Counted from the first letter of the stretch, positions 1 through 6,658 are shown. The stretch: 8,294 nucleotides of DNA from Rhodoferax sp. UBA5149 (GCF_002413825.1 NZ_DHXT01000095.1:3545-11838); one strand, 5' to 3'. Program-made: numbers and translations. The notes: generated by a model from the letters alone, not told the origin.

Positions 1-165
1 TCGCACCTCACCGTCAAGCGCTACGTGCACCCCGACACCTTCAAGATGTTCGAGGCCAAGGCTTACGAGATGGGCTTCAAGCATGCCGCTGTCGGTGCCA
101 TGGTGCGCTCCAGCTACCACGCCGATCAACAGGCCGGGCACGCCATGGGCACGCCGCCGGTTTGA
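1..165 (+). CDS. lipA: Lipoyl synthase LipA, C-terminal end (partial)
   Basis: The window opens inside a reading frame (frame 1) that encodes 54 residues and stops at TGA 163-165. The residues RYVHPDTFKMFEAKAYEMGF, followed by AAVGAMVRSSYHADQQAG, match the highly conserved C-terminus of lipoyl synthase. This radical SAM enzyme inserts two sulfur atoms into octanoyl groups on lipoyl-carrier proteins in the cytoplasm, the last step of lipoate synthesis. The CxxxCxxC cluster motifs and the start lie to the left of the window. The gene belongs to the core genome and has typical high-GC codon use. A dispersed repeat begins immediately after the stop. The tail after HADQQ (residues AGHAMGTPPV) is a variable extension. 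The family call is secure from motif recall alone. Confidence 0.95.
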   Translation, partial: SHLTVKRYVHPDTFKMFEAKAYEMGFKHAAVGAMVRSSYHADQQAGHAMGTPPV

Positions 166-230
166 AAATAGCTACGCTTTTAATAGCATATTGCGCAAAA
201 TCCACGGGGCTGGAGCCTGATTTGATACAT
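166..230 (+). repeat. Dispersed gene-end repeat, copy A
   Basis: This starts directly after the lipA stop. It shares ATAGCT (168-173), a CGC-rich middle and the block GGGGCTGGAGCCTGATTTGAT with copies at 3711-3775 and 6567-6630. All three copies have the same orientation and lie right behind the 3' end of a plus-strand gene. The middle is longer than in the other two copies. It can form only an imperfect stem, so terminator or RNA-processing function is possible but not shown. I recall similar elements as common in Comamonadaceae intergenic regions. Confidence 0.7.
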
Positions 231-239
231 AACTCATCC

Positions 240-3200
240 TTGAACCGGGGCCTCTGGTTCAACCCCCAATCGCTGCTGCCTTTGGCCGACGCCGGGGCCT
301 GGACGCGCGGCCTGATGCTCTACCGCAATCAAAAAGTGCTGAGCCTGGACATCGAGCCGCTGCAAAACCACTGGCTGCTGCTGGGCGAAGTGCAGGGCAG
401 CCTGCGCGAGCCCTATGAAGTGTCGATCGAAATCGCCCTGAAGCCCAACGGCCAGCTGGCCAGCTGGGACAGCGACTGCGAATGCCCGGTCGGCAGCCAA
501 TGCAAACACGGCGTGGCCTTGATGCTCAAGGCCGCTTACCAGGGCCTGCAGTTGCTGGGTGACAGTACCCTGCACAGCACGGCCACCAGCCTGCTCACAC
601 CGCCCACGCCGGAACAGGTCGAAGTCCTGCGCCAGGCGGCCCTGGCCCGCGCCCAAGACCTGGCACGGCTCGAAGCCGAGGCCCAATTGCTGCGCTGGCT
701 CAAAGAGCTGGACCGGGCCGGCGGCGTCGCCACCGATCAAGGCGGCAACCCGGCCGCGCACGAGCGCCAAGAGCACTACCTGTATTTGCTGTCGGTGGTG
801 GGCAGCCACGGCCCCGCGCCCGAGCTGCAAATCGAAGCCGTGGTGTCTTACCTCAAAGCCAGCGGCGGCTGGGCCAAGCCCAAACCGATCCGCACGCCAC
901 CGTCCCAAGGCCAGGCGGTTTACGACCAGGCCAGCGCGGTGGACCGCGAGGTCTTGCAACTGATACGCGCCATGCCGCACGGCGGCAGCTATTACTACGC
1001 CTACAACTTCAAACCCAAGGTGGTGCCGAATGGACAGGTCGGTCTGATGGCCTTGCAGCAGGCGGCCAGCACCGGGCGCCTGTTTCTGGACGAGGGCAAG
1101 GGCACGCCGGGGGCCGCCATCGCGTGGGGCCCGCCGCAGCCGCCGCACTGGGAGTGGCACGAGGTCAGCAGCGCACACGCCACCGAACCCGGCTGGGTCT
1201 TGCGCGCCAAGCTGGCCAACAGCAGCGCCAAGCTGTGTCTGAACAGCCCGCCGCTCTATCTGGACGCCGCGCTCGGCCTGTGCGGCCCGGTGCAGGCCGA
1301 GGGCATTCCGGCCGCCCAGCTGGAGGTGCTGCTGAAAGCCCCGCCGCTCAAACCGGCGGCCCTTAAGAAGCACCAGGTGGACCTGATGCAGCGCCTGGGC
1401 AAGCTGCCCTTGCCGCCCGTGCTGCAGGCGCTCACCACGTTACGGGACGTCACGCCCAGCGCCTGCCTGCAGCTCTCACTCACGCCAGCTGACGACACCC
1501 GGTTCATGGGCCTGATCCAGGCGCAACTGCGCTTTGACTACGCTGGCCACCGCGGCTGGTGGGCCGGTCAGGGCAGCACCGTGCTGATTGACAGCCCTGA
1601 GGGTCGCCTGCTGCTGCAGCGCGACCCCGAGGCCGAGCTGGACGCAATCACCCGTTTGTATGAGCTGGGGCTGATGTCCGCCGAGAAAGGCCTGTTCGGC
1701 ATTCCTGGCGACGGTCCGCAGCAAGACTGGCTGCACTGGGCCGACAACGACTTTTCAGTGCTGCGCGAAGCGGGTTTTGAAGTCACGCTGGACGACACGC
1801 TGAAAGAATGGATCACGCACGCCGACACGCTGGACGTGCAGCTGCGGCCCGAGGGCAACGACGGCGACGAAGGCGATGAAGGTGCGACCTCGCCCTGGTT
1901 TGACCTGTCGCTGGGCATGGAGATCAACGGCCAGCGCCACAACATCCTGCCCTGGCTGCCTGATCTGATTGCCGCCGCGGCCGCCAGCCCGCTCGACCCG
2001 GTCACCGGCCTGCCCCATATTCCGCCCTTTGTCTACCTGCCATCGCCAGGCACCCAAGGCTTCATCCGCCTGCCGACCGACACGCTCAAGCCCTGGATGG
2101 CAGCGCTCTTGGAGCTGGTGGGCGACCGCGACCATGATTTCACCGGCGACAGCCTGAAACTCTCGCGCCTGGACGCCTTGCGCACCGGCGCCGCTTTGGG
2201 CGAAGGCGCCGTCTGGGAAGGCGCGCAAGCGCTGCGCGCCATGGTGCAGCAGCTGCAGGGCAGCACCGAATTGCCCGAGGTGCCGGTGCCGACCAGCGTG
2301 CAGGCCAGCCTGCGCCCGTATCAGCAGCAAGGCCTGAACTGGTTGCAGTTTTTGCGCCAGCACAGCCTGGGCGGCATTCTGGCCGACGACATGGGCCTGG
2401 GCAAAACGCTGCAAACGCTGGTCCACATCCAGATCGAAAAGGACGCCGGGCGCCTGACGCACCCGGCCCTCATCATTGCCCCGGTCAGCCTGATGGGCAA
2501 CTGGCAGCGCGAGACCGAGCGCTTTTGCCCGCAGCTGCGCTGCCTGGTGCTGCACGGCAAAGAGCGCCACGCCGTGGCCGACACGATGGATCAACATGAC
2601 ATCGTGATTGCGCCCTACTCGCTGCTGCAGCGCGACCGCGAACGCTGGCTGGAAGCGCAATGGCATCTGGTGGTGCTGGACGAAGCGCAAAACATCAAGA
2701 ACGCCAGCACCCACGCGGCGCAGGTGGTGGGCCAGTTGCAGACCCGGCACCGCCTGTGCCTGTCGGGCACGCCGATGGAAAACCACCTGGGCGAGATCTG
2801 GAGCCTGTTCCACTTTTTGATGCCCGGCTTTCTGGGCAGCCAGACGCGCTTCAAGGAGCTGTTTCGCACGCCCATCGAGAAGCAGGGCGACCCCGATCGG
2901 CTGGCCCAGCTGCGCGCCCGCATCACGCCCTTCATGCTGCGCCGCACCAAGGCGGTGGTGGCGAACGAGTTGCCGCCCAAGGTGGAAACCGTGATGCGCG
3001 TCGAGCTGTCCGGCAAACAGGCCGACCTGTACGAAACCATCCGCCTGGGCATGGAAAAAACCGTGCGCGAAGCGCTCAATACCAAAGGCCTGGCCAAGTC
3101 GCAAATCACCATCCTGGACGCCCTCCTGAAGCTGCGCCAGGTCTGCTGCGACCCGCAGCTCTTGAAGCTCGACGCCGCCAAAAAAGTTAAAACCTCGGCC

Positions 3201-3713
3201 AAGCTGGAGCAGCTGATGGAGATGCTGCCCGAGATGCTGGCGGAGGGCCGTCGCATTCTGCTGTTCTCGCAGTTCACCAGCATGTTGTCGCTGATCGAGG
3301 TCGAGCTGAAAAAACGCAATCTGCCCTGGGTCAAACTCACCGGCCAGAGCCAGAAGCGCGATGCGCTGATAGAACAGTTCACCAGCGGCCAGGTGCCCTT
3401 ATTCCTGATCAGCCTGAAAGCCGGCGGCGTCGGCCTGAACCTGCCGCAGGCCGACACCGTCATCCACTACGACCCCTGGTGGAACCCGGCGGTCGAAGCG
3501 CAGGCCACCGATCGCGCCCACCGCATCGGCCAAACGCAAAGTGTGTTTGTCTACAAGATGGTGGCGCAAGGCACGATCGAGGAACGCATCCTGGCGCTGC
3601 AGGAACGCAAGGCGGCGCTGGCCGACAGCATGTACAGCGGCTCGGTCGGACGCAAGCAGCCGCTGTTCAGTGAAGGTGATCTGGCGGAGTTGCTGAAGCC
3701 GCTATCTGTTTGA
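240..3713 (+). CDS. SWIM zinc-finger SNF2-family DEAD/DEAH ATPase (helicase-like)
   Basis: This is a large SWI2/SNF2-type ATPase, expected to use ATP to translocate on double-stranded DNA and remodel bound proteins. Its cellular target is unknown. With a start at TTG 240 it has 1157 residues. An N-terminal SWIM zinc finger (CxCx5CxH, C80, C82, C88, H90) is followed by a long bacterial SNF2-associated region with an acidic run (GNDGDEGDEG). The ATPase core carries Walker A DDMGLGKT (about 716-723), DEAQ box (814-817), SGTPMENHLGE motif III, and the helicase C-lobe with GGVGLNLPQADTVIHYDPWW and QATDRAHRIGQ (from about 1088). All catalytic motifs are intact. The start is uncertain. The frame stays open to TTG 162, overlapping the lipA stop, but the first 22 codons from there are dispersed repeat A, so I prefer TTG 240. 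ATG 315 is the first ATG. No clear Shine-Dalgarno sequence precedes any of these. Fragments of its motif V region recur at 5266 and 8263. Confidence 0.93.
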   Translation: MNRGLWFNPQSLLPLADAGAWTRGLMLYRNQKVLSLDIEPLQNHWLLLGEVQGSLREPYEVSIEIALKPNGQLASWDSDCECPVGSQCKHGVALMLKAAYQGLQLLGDSTLHSTATSLLTPPTPEQVEVLRQAALARAQDLARLEAEAQLLRWLKELDRAGGVATDQGGNPAAHERQEHYLYLLSVVGSHGPAPELQIEAVVSYLKASGGWAKPKPIRTPPSQGQAVYDQASAVDREVLQLIRAMPHGGSYYYAYNFKPKVVPNGQVGLMALQQAASTGRLFLDEGKGTPGAAIAWGPPQPPHWEWHEVSSAHATEPGWVLRAKLANSSAKLCLNSPPLYLDAALGLCGPVQAEGIPAAQLEVLLKAPPLKPAALKKHQVDLMQRLGKLPLPPVLQALTTLRDVTPSACLQLSLTPADDTRFMGLIQAQLRFDYAGHRGWWAGQGSTVLIDSPEGRLLLQRDPEAELDAITRLYELGLMSAEKGLFGIPGDGPQQDWLHWADNDFSVLREAGFEVTLDDTLKEWITHADTLDVQLRPEGNDGDEGDEGATSPWFDLSLGMEINGQRHNILPWLPDLIAAAAASPLDPVTGLPHIPPFVYLPSPGTQGFIRLPTDTLKPWMAALLELVGDRDHDFTGDSLKLSRLDALRTGAALGEGAVWEGAQALRAMVQQLQGSTELPEVPVPTSVQASLRPYQQQGLNWLQFLRQHSLGGILADDMGLGKTLQTLVHIQIEKDAGRLTHPALIIAPVSLMGNWQRETERFCPQLRCLVLHGKERHAVADTMDQHDIVIAPYSLLQRDRERWLEAQWHLVVLDEAQNIKNASTHAAQVVGQLQTRHRLCLSGTPMENHLGEIWSLFHFLMPGFLGSQTRFKELFRTPIEKQGDPDRLAQLRARITPFMLRRTKAVVANELPPKVETVMRVELSGKQADLYETIRLGMEKTVREALNTKGLAKSQITILDALLKLRQVCCDPQLLKLDAAKKVKTSAKLEQLMEMLPEMLAEGRRILLFSQFTSMLSLIEVELKKRNLPWVKLTGQSQKRDALIEQFTSGQVPLFLISLKAGGVGLNLPQADTVIHYDPWWNPAVEAQATDRAHRIGQTQSVFVYKMVAQGTIEERILALQERKAALADSMYSGSVGRKQPLFSEGDLAELLKPLSV

Positions 3714-3775
3714 TAGCTGGCTGCGCTTATTCTGCGGGGGCTAGAGGTTGATTTGATTTATGAAATCGGTAAACT
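3711..3775 (+). repeat. Dispersed gene-end repeat, copy B
   Basis: The repeat begins at the SNF2 gene's TGA stop (3711-3713), so the stop codon is part of the repeat. TAGC at the left and GCTA (3739-3742) at the right, with CGC/GCG inside, allow a weak imperfect stem. The right half, GGGCTAGAGGTTGATTT then ATGAAATCGGTAAAC, is nearly identical to copy C at 6593-6630. No run of T follows a stem, so a classic intrinsic terminator is not supported. Confidence 0.7.
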
Positions 3776-3807
3776 GAGGCGCTCTGACTGCAGCGGTTGA
3801 ACTTTGG

Positions 3808-3879
3808 TCTGACCCATCGCATGTTGTAGGCCAAGCAACGCAGGCTAATTTCAGTGCGGACACGCCTTAGTTCAAGACG
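3808..3879 (-). pseudogene. Possible transposase C-terminal remnant
   Basis: On the minus strand, an open stretch from about 4007 to 3727 has no recognisable start of its own. It contains the residues LRRVRTEISLRCLAYNMRWV. This resembles the closing helix of IS1182/IS4-type DDE transposases, whose C-termini typically read like KVRTEMSLHVLAYNLKRV. The similarity covers only about 20 residues. The residues upstream of it (DVVAHITKECVIQRIS and so on) do not match a transposase in my memory. No DDE motifs and no terminal inverted repeats are visible. If correct, this is a scar of an insertion sequence beside the P63C gene. The rest of 3776-4011 holds nothing else that I can recognise. Confidence 0.3.
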
Positions 3880-4011
3880 CAGACGCTGACCTCTCCGGAT
3901 GGCATCCAAGCTTATCCGCTGAATTACGCACTCTTTGGTGATATGAGCAACTACGTCACGAGTATCTTCCGCAAGTTCCCAATCACAATTTTGCTTAAAC
4001 CACGGCTCTTA

Positions 4012-4094
4012 ATGCAAGCATAAGTTGAATATATGCTTGCGTTTACCTAATGGATCAAATAATATGCAAGCATTATTTAAAAGGATGCATGCAT
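4012..4094 (+). promoter_or_regulatory. Array of four phased ATGCNNGCAT operator-like boxes
   Basis: Four copies of a 10-bp dyad ATGC-NN-GCAT occur upstream of and on the P63C start codon. They are ATGCAAGCAT 4012-4021, ATGCTTGCGT 4033-4042 (one mismatch), ATGCAAGCAT 4064-4073 and ATGCATGCAT 4085-4094. Start-to-start distances are 21, 31 and 21 bp, close to two, three and two helical turns, so all boxes face the same side of DNA. Box 2 covers the predicted -35, box 3 overlaps the end of the -10, and box 4 covers the ribosome-binding spacer and the ATG. The arrangement fits cooperative repression, plausibly autoregulation. The binding protein is not known. Confidence 0.65.
4037..4065 (+). promoter_or_regulatory. 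Predicted sigma-70 promoter of the P63C gene
   Basis: A -35-like TTGCGT (4037-4042) and a -10-like TAATAT (4060-4065) are separated by 17 bp. Transcription would begin near 4072 and give a leader of about 20 nt with the ribosome-binding site AAGGA (4081-4085), seven bases before ATG 4093. Both hexamers overlap ATGCNNGCAT boxes, which supports their being real promoter parts under repression. Confidence 0.6.
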
Positions 4095-5145
4095 GAAAAC
4101 ACCGAAAAAGGATGCCAGCAAAGCAATTGGCGGGATTGCGCGGTCAGCGTCGCTCAGCCCTGAAGAAAGAAAAGCCATTGCAAGCAAGGCGGCATTGGCT
4201 AGATGGAGCAACGACCCACAAGACACCCAAGTTGCTAGCCATGAAGGAGAGTTCGACTTGGGTGAAGCGAAGGTTCAGTGCGCCGTTTTACCAAATGGAA
4301 CGCGCGTAATCACTCAAGCGACGTTCTTGCGCGCAATTGGTCGATCTCGATCACCCAAGGCGGGAACGGGCGTTTTAAGTACTGTCGACGAGTTGCCATT
4401 TTTCTTGTCTGCCGACGTCTTAAAACCCTTTATTGATGCGGAGTTGGCTGCGTCGACCACCCCCATCTTTTATCGATCGAAATCGGGTAGCAAAGGGGTT
4501 GGATACGATGCCAGTTTGCTACCGAAAGTGGCAGAGGTGTATCTTCGATTTAGGGATAGGTGCTTGGCGGAGAAGGGGACAGTCCCGAAGAACTACCAAC
4601 ATATTGTTAAAGCGTCAGACATCTTGATGCGGGGATTAGCCAACGTCGGGATTATTGCGCTTGTTGATGAAGCGACTGGTTTTCAGCGTGAGCGAGCTAA
4701 AGATGCCCTTGCAAAGATTTTGGAGAAATTCATCGCCGAGGAACTGCAGCCTTGGACACACACGTTCACAAGTGAATATTACGAACATATGTTCCGGCTT
4801 CGCGGGCTGTCATATCCCCAAGACTCGGTTAGACGCCCTGCCTATTTTGGTCACTTAACAAATAACATCGTCTATGCGCGCCTGGCCCCAAAAGTCCTAG
4901 AACAGTTGAAAAAAGAAACTCCTAGAAGCGAAAAAACTGGGCGTCACACAAACCAACTTCACAGGAAATTAACGCCTGACATTGGGCATCCAAAGCTTAA
5001 AGAGCATTTGGCAGCGGTTGTATCACTCATGCGAATCAGTTCAAGCTATAAGCAGTTCGAGCATTTTTTGGACATTGCACACCCGAAATTCAACGACACA
5101 CTCCCGTTGTTTGATGATCAAGTTGATGACGGGATGGGTCTTTAG
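4093..5145 (+). CDS. P63C-domain protein (phage/mobile-element type, function unknown)
   Basis: This 350-residue protein begins at ATG 4093, set by AAGGA seven bases upstream. ATGs at 4085 and 4089 are out of frame. The N-terminus is short and basic with a conserved-looking motif (GGIARSASLSPEERKAIASKAALARW region, about residues 13-38). The middle carries AVLPNGTRVI, a GYDASLLPKVAEVYL stretch and ADILMRGLANVGIIALVDEATGFQ-like sequence. The C-terminal part from about residue 261 (YARLAPKVLEQLKKETP, then HRKLTPDIGHPKLKEHL and HPKFNDTLPLFD) matches the P63C domain as I know it from phage and genomic-island proteins. No enzyme motif, signal peptide or membrane segment is evident, so it is probably a cytoplasmic nucleic-acid-associated protein. 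The gene stands alone, has visibly lower GC than lipA or snf2 and uses many A/T-ending codons, which suggests horizontal acquisition. Domain recognition is firm; the molecular function is not known. Confidence 0.85.
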   Translation: MKTPKKDASKAIGGIARSASLSPEERKAIASKAALARWSNDPQDTQVASHEGEFDLGEAKVQCAVLPNGTRVITQATFLRAIGRSRSPKAGTGVLSTVDELPFFLSADVLKPFIDAELAASTTPIFYRSKSGSKGVGYDASLLPKVAEVYLRFRDRCLAEKGTVPKNYQHIVKASDILMRGLANVGIIALVDEATGFQRERAKDALAKILEKFIAEELQPWTHTFTSEYYEHMFRLRGLSYPQDSVRRPAYFGHLTNNIVYARLAPKVLEQLKKETPRSEKTGRHTNQLHRKLTPDIGHPKLKEHLAAVVSLMRISSSYKQFEHFLDIAHPKFNDTLPLFDDQVDDGMGL

Positions 5146-5270
5146 TTTCTTGCAGATCCTATAAGCGCTACAGCCTCATTGTTTGTATGAAGTTGCCTCC
5201 ACGACTACACCTTCACCCCTTGGCAGCTCATGTTGTCGTCATCGCCATAAACCAGCACCGGCGGCAAAGC
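5142..5270 (-). pseudogene. 3' remnant of a second DUF4143 ATPase gene
   Basis: Read on the minus strand, this stretch encodes LALPPVLVYGDDDNMSCQGV then KV-stop-SWRQL. This closely follows the C-terminus of the intact ATPase at 5399-6571 (LAPLIIYGGADRYARQGCEV, MGWRAF) and of the DUF4143 family in general (LVYGGD...RQGV..WR). An in-frame TAG at 5205-5207 falls where a tryptophan or other aromatic residue is normal. The frame then runs on to TAA 5142-5144, overlapping the P63C stop. Everything upstream of these residues is gone, replaced at about 5266 by a snf2 fragment. It is a decayed gene end, opposite in direction to the intact copy. Confidence 0.6.
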
Positions 5271-5331
5271 CAGCGGCGTCGGCCTGAACCTGCCGCAGGC
5301 TGACACCGTCATCCACTACGGTCCGTGGTGG
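5266..5331 (+). pseudogene. Fragment of a snf2 helicase gene (motif V region)
   Basis: These 66 bases align without gaps to 3417-3482 of the SNF2 gene with five mismatches (61/66 identical). They still read KASGVGLNLPQADTVIHYGP-WW. The fragment has no start and is preceded by an in-frame TAA at 5248-5250. It adjoins the DUF4143 3' remnant on its left and the promoter region of the intact ATPase on its right. It is a recombination scar, not a gene. It shares the base G at 5325 (CCGTGG instead of CCCTGG) with the third fragment at 8263, so both may derive from an snf2 allele other than the resident one. Confidence 0.85.
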
Positions 5332-5337
5332 CAACCC

Positions 5338-5365
5338 TTCACAATTAAAAAAACACGCCTAAAAT
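5338..5365 (+). promoter_or_regulatory. Predicted promoter of the DUF4143 ATPase gene
   Basis: TTCACA (5338-5343) matches the -35 consensus in five of six positions. TAAAAT (5360-5365) is a reasonable -10 after a 16-bp spacer. The start point would be near 5372, giving a leader of about 27 nt. The -35 follows within a few bases of the snf2 fragment. Confidence 0.45.
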
Positions 5366-5397
5366 TACAAATCAAAATAAATACTTTCGATTTGTAA
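5365..5397 (+). promoter_or_regulatory. Inverted repeat abutting the ATPase start codon (operator-like)
   Basis: TTACAAATC (5365-5373) and GATTTGTAA (5389-5397) are perfect 9-bp inverted arms around a 15-bp AT-rich spacer. The right arm ends one base before ATG 5399, so no Shine-Dalgarno sequence fits between. The left arm lies at the end of the predicted -10. A diverged version (TTACCAATC...AATTTGTAA) precedes the broken DUF4143 5' end at 8216-8241. That association with the same gene family favours an operator over chance. Confidence 0.55.
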
Positions 5398-5398
5398 A

Positions 5399-6571
5399 AT
5401 GATACCTCGTCAAGCAGTCCCCACTCTTCAGCGTCTGGCCCAGGGCTTTCCCGTGCTGGCCATCACCGGCCCGCGCCAATCAGGAAAAACCACGTTAGCG
5501 CGGGCACTGTTTAGCGCCAAACCCTATATCTCGCTGGAAAACCCGGAAGAACGCGAGTTTGCGCAAACCGACCCCCGGCGCTTTCTGGCGCGCTTCACGG
5601 AAGGAGCGATCCTTGACGAGGTTCAACGTTGCCCGGCGCTGTTGTCGTGGTTGCAACAGTTGGTAGATGAACGCCAGCGCATGGGCGACTTCATCCTGAC
5701 CGGCTCGGCACAGTTTGACCTGATGGCGGGCATCACGCAAAGCCTCGCTGGCCGGGTCGGAAGGGTAGAACTGCTGCCGCTGTCTGGCACTGAGCTGGGA
5801 GATGAACGCCTGCCCGAAGCACTGGACACGCTGCTGCTCACGGGCGGGTATCCGGCACTCTATGACCGCACCCTGGCGCCCAACGACTGGTTCCCCAACT
5901 ACGTAGCCACCTACCTGGAGCGCGATGTGCGTCAACTGCTGGCGGTGCATGACTTGAGCCAGTTCCACCGCTTTGTGCGCATGTGCGCGGCCCGCTCCGG
6001 GCAGTTGCTCAACCTGGCGGCACTGGGCGCCGATTGCGGCATTTCGGCCGTGACGGCGGGCAAATGGCTGTCGGTGATGGAGACCAGCTACCTGGTTATG
6101 CGCTTGCCACCGTACCACCGCAACTTTGGCAAGCGGCTGGTCAAGACACCCAAACTGTATTTTCTGGATGTCGGGCTGATGGCCTGGCTGCTGGGCATAC
6201 GGGATGCCGCCACGATAGAGACTCACGCGGCGCGCGGTGCCCTGTTTGAAACCTGGGTGGTGTCCGAACTTATCAAACAGCGCTTCAATGCAGGGCAAAG
6301 CGGCGAACTATTTTTCTGGCGCGACAACGTGGGACATGAAGTCGATGTGGTGCTGGAGACACCGCAAGGCTTGCAGGCGATCGAAATCAAATCGGGCAGC
6401 ACCTTTACCTCCGACTGGCCCCAGGCTGTACGCAAATGGACCGGATTCGCCGACACCCCCACCTTGGCGCCGCTGATCATTTATGGCGGCGCCGACCGCT
6501 ATGCCCGCCAGGGCTGCGAAGTGATGGGGTGGCGGGCATTTGCGTTGAATGAATCGCTCCTGAAACAATAG
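5399..6571 (+). CDS. AAA-family ATPase with DUF4143 C-terminal domain
   Basis: The 390-residue length is normal for the family. The N-terminal P-loop domain (AAA_14 type) has Walker A GPRQSGKT (24-31), Walker B ILDEVQR (71-77), a sensor strand FILTGSAQF (98-106) and the family signature QSLAGRVGRVELLPLS (114-129). The C-terminal DUF4143 part has FETWVVSEL (from about 283) and a PD-(D/E)xK-like core: GHEVDVVLE with E314/D316, then IEIKSG with E329/K331. All expected residues are present, so it looks functional. The family is widespread in bacteria and archaea and varies a lot between strains. A role in nucleic-acid binding or processing is usually inferred, but no reaction is established. The start is ATG 5399, immediately behind an inverted repeat and with no ribosome-binding site, so translation may be weak or depend on a very short leader. 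The gene ends inside dispersed repeat C. Remnants of a related gene lie on the opposite strand at 5142-5270 and 8160-8213. Confidence 0.93.
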   Translation: MIPRQAVPTLQRLAQGFPVLAITGPRQSGKTTLARALFSAKPYISLENPEEREFAQTDPRRFLARFTEGAILDEVQRCPALLSWLQQLVDERQRMGDFILTGSAQFDLMAGITQSLAGRVGRVELLPLSGTELGDERLPEALDTLLLTGGYPALYDRTLAPNDWFPNYVATYLERDVRQLLAVHDLSQFHRFVRMCAARSGQLLNLAALGADCGISAVTAGKWLSVMETSYLVMRLPPYHRNFGKRLVKTPKLYFLDVGLMAWLLGIRDAATIETHAARGALFETWVVSELIKQRFNAGQSGELFFWRDNVGHEVDVVLETPQGLQAIEIKSGSTFTSDWPQAVRKWTGFADTPTLAPLIIYGGADRYARQGCEVMGWRAFALNESLLKQ

Positions 6572-6630
6572 CTTCTCACGCATGATTGACGTGGGCTAGA
6601 GGCTGATTTTGCATATGAAACCGGTCAAAC
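6567..6630 (+). repeat. Dispersed gene-end repeat, copy C
   Basis: AATAGCT supplies the TAG stop (6569-6571) of the ATPase gene. CACG/CGTG and TAGC/GCTA pair to form an imperfect hairpin around CATGATTGA. The right part GGGCTAGAGGCTGATTT, ATGAAACCGGTCAAAC matches copy B at 3738-3774. It is the third copy in the window placed exactly at the end of a plus-strand gene. Confidence 0.7.
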
Positions 6631-6658
6631 CAGCCGCCCTGGCGACAGCGGCTCGTCC

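Noticed and set aside
1755..3104. Long minus-strand open frame (449 codons) opposite the SNF2 gene, and another at 234-1373
   Set aside because: They lie fully opposite a gene with intact SNF2 motifs. Their translations are rich in Q, R, A, G and H with no recognisable domain, as expected for the antisense of high-GC coding DNA.
4085..4092. ATG codons at 4085 and 4089 as starts for the P63C gene
   Set aside because: Both are out of frame with the P63C coding sequence, and the one at 4085 stops after three codons. ATG 4093 has proper spacing to AAGGA.
5146..5200. Intrinsic terminator after the P63C gene
   Set aside because: No GC-rich stem followed by a T run could be found.
5229..5238. 10-base match CATGTTGTCG to snf2 3281-3290, first taken as an extension of the snf2 fragment
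   Set aside because: These bases are explained by the minus-strand DUF4143 C-terminal remnant and do not line up with the 66-bp fragment without a gap of more than 100 bases.
5495..6298. Minus-strand open frame of 267 codons opposite the ATPase gene
   Set aside because: It is antisense to a gene with all Walker and DUF4143 motifs and has no motif of its own.
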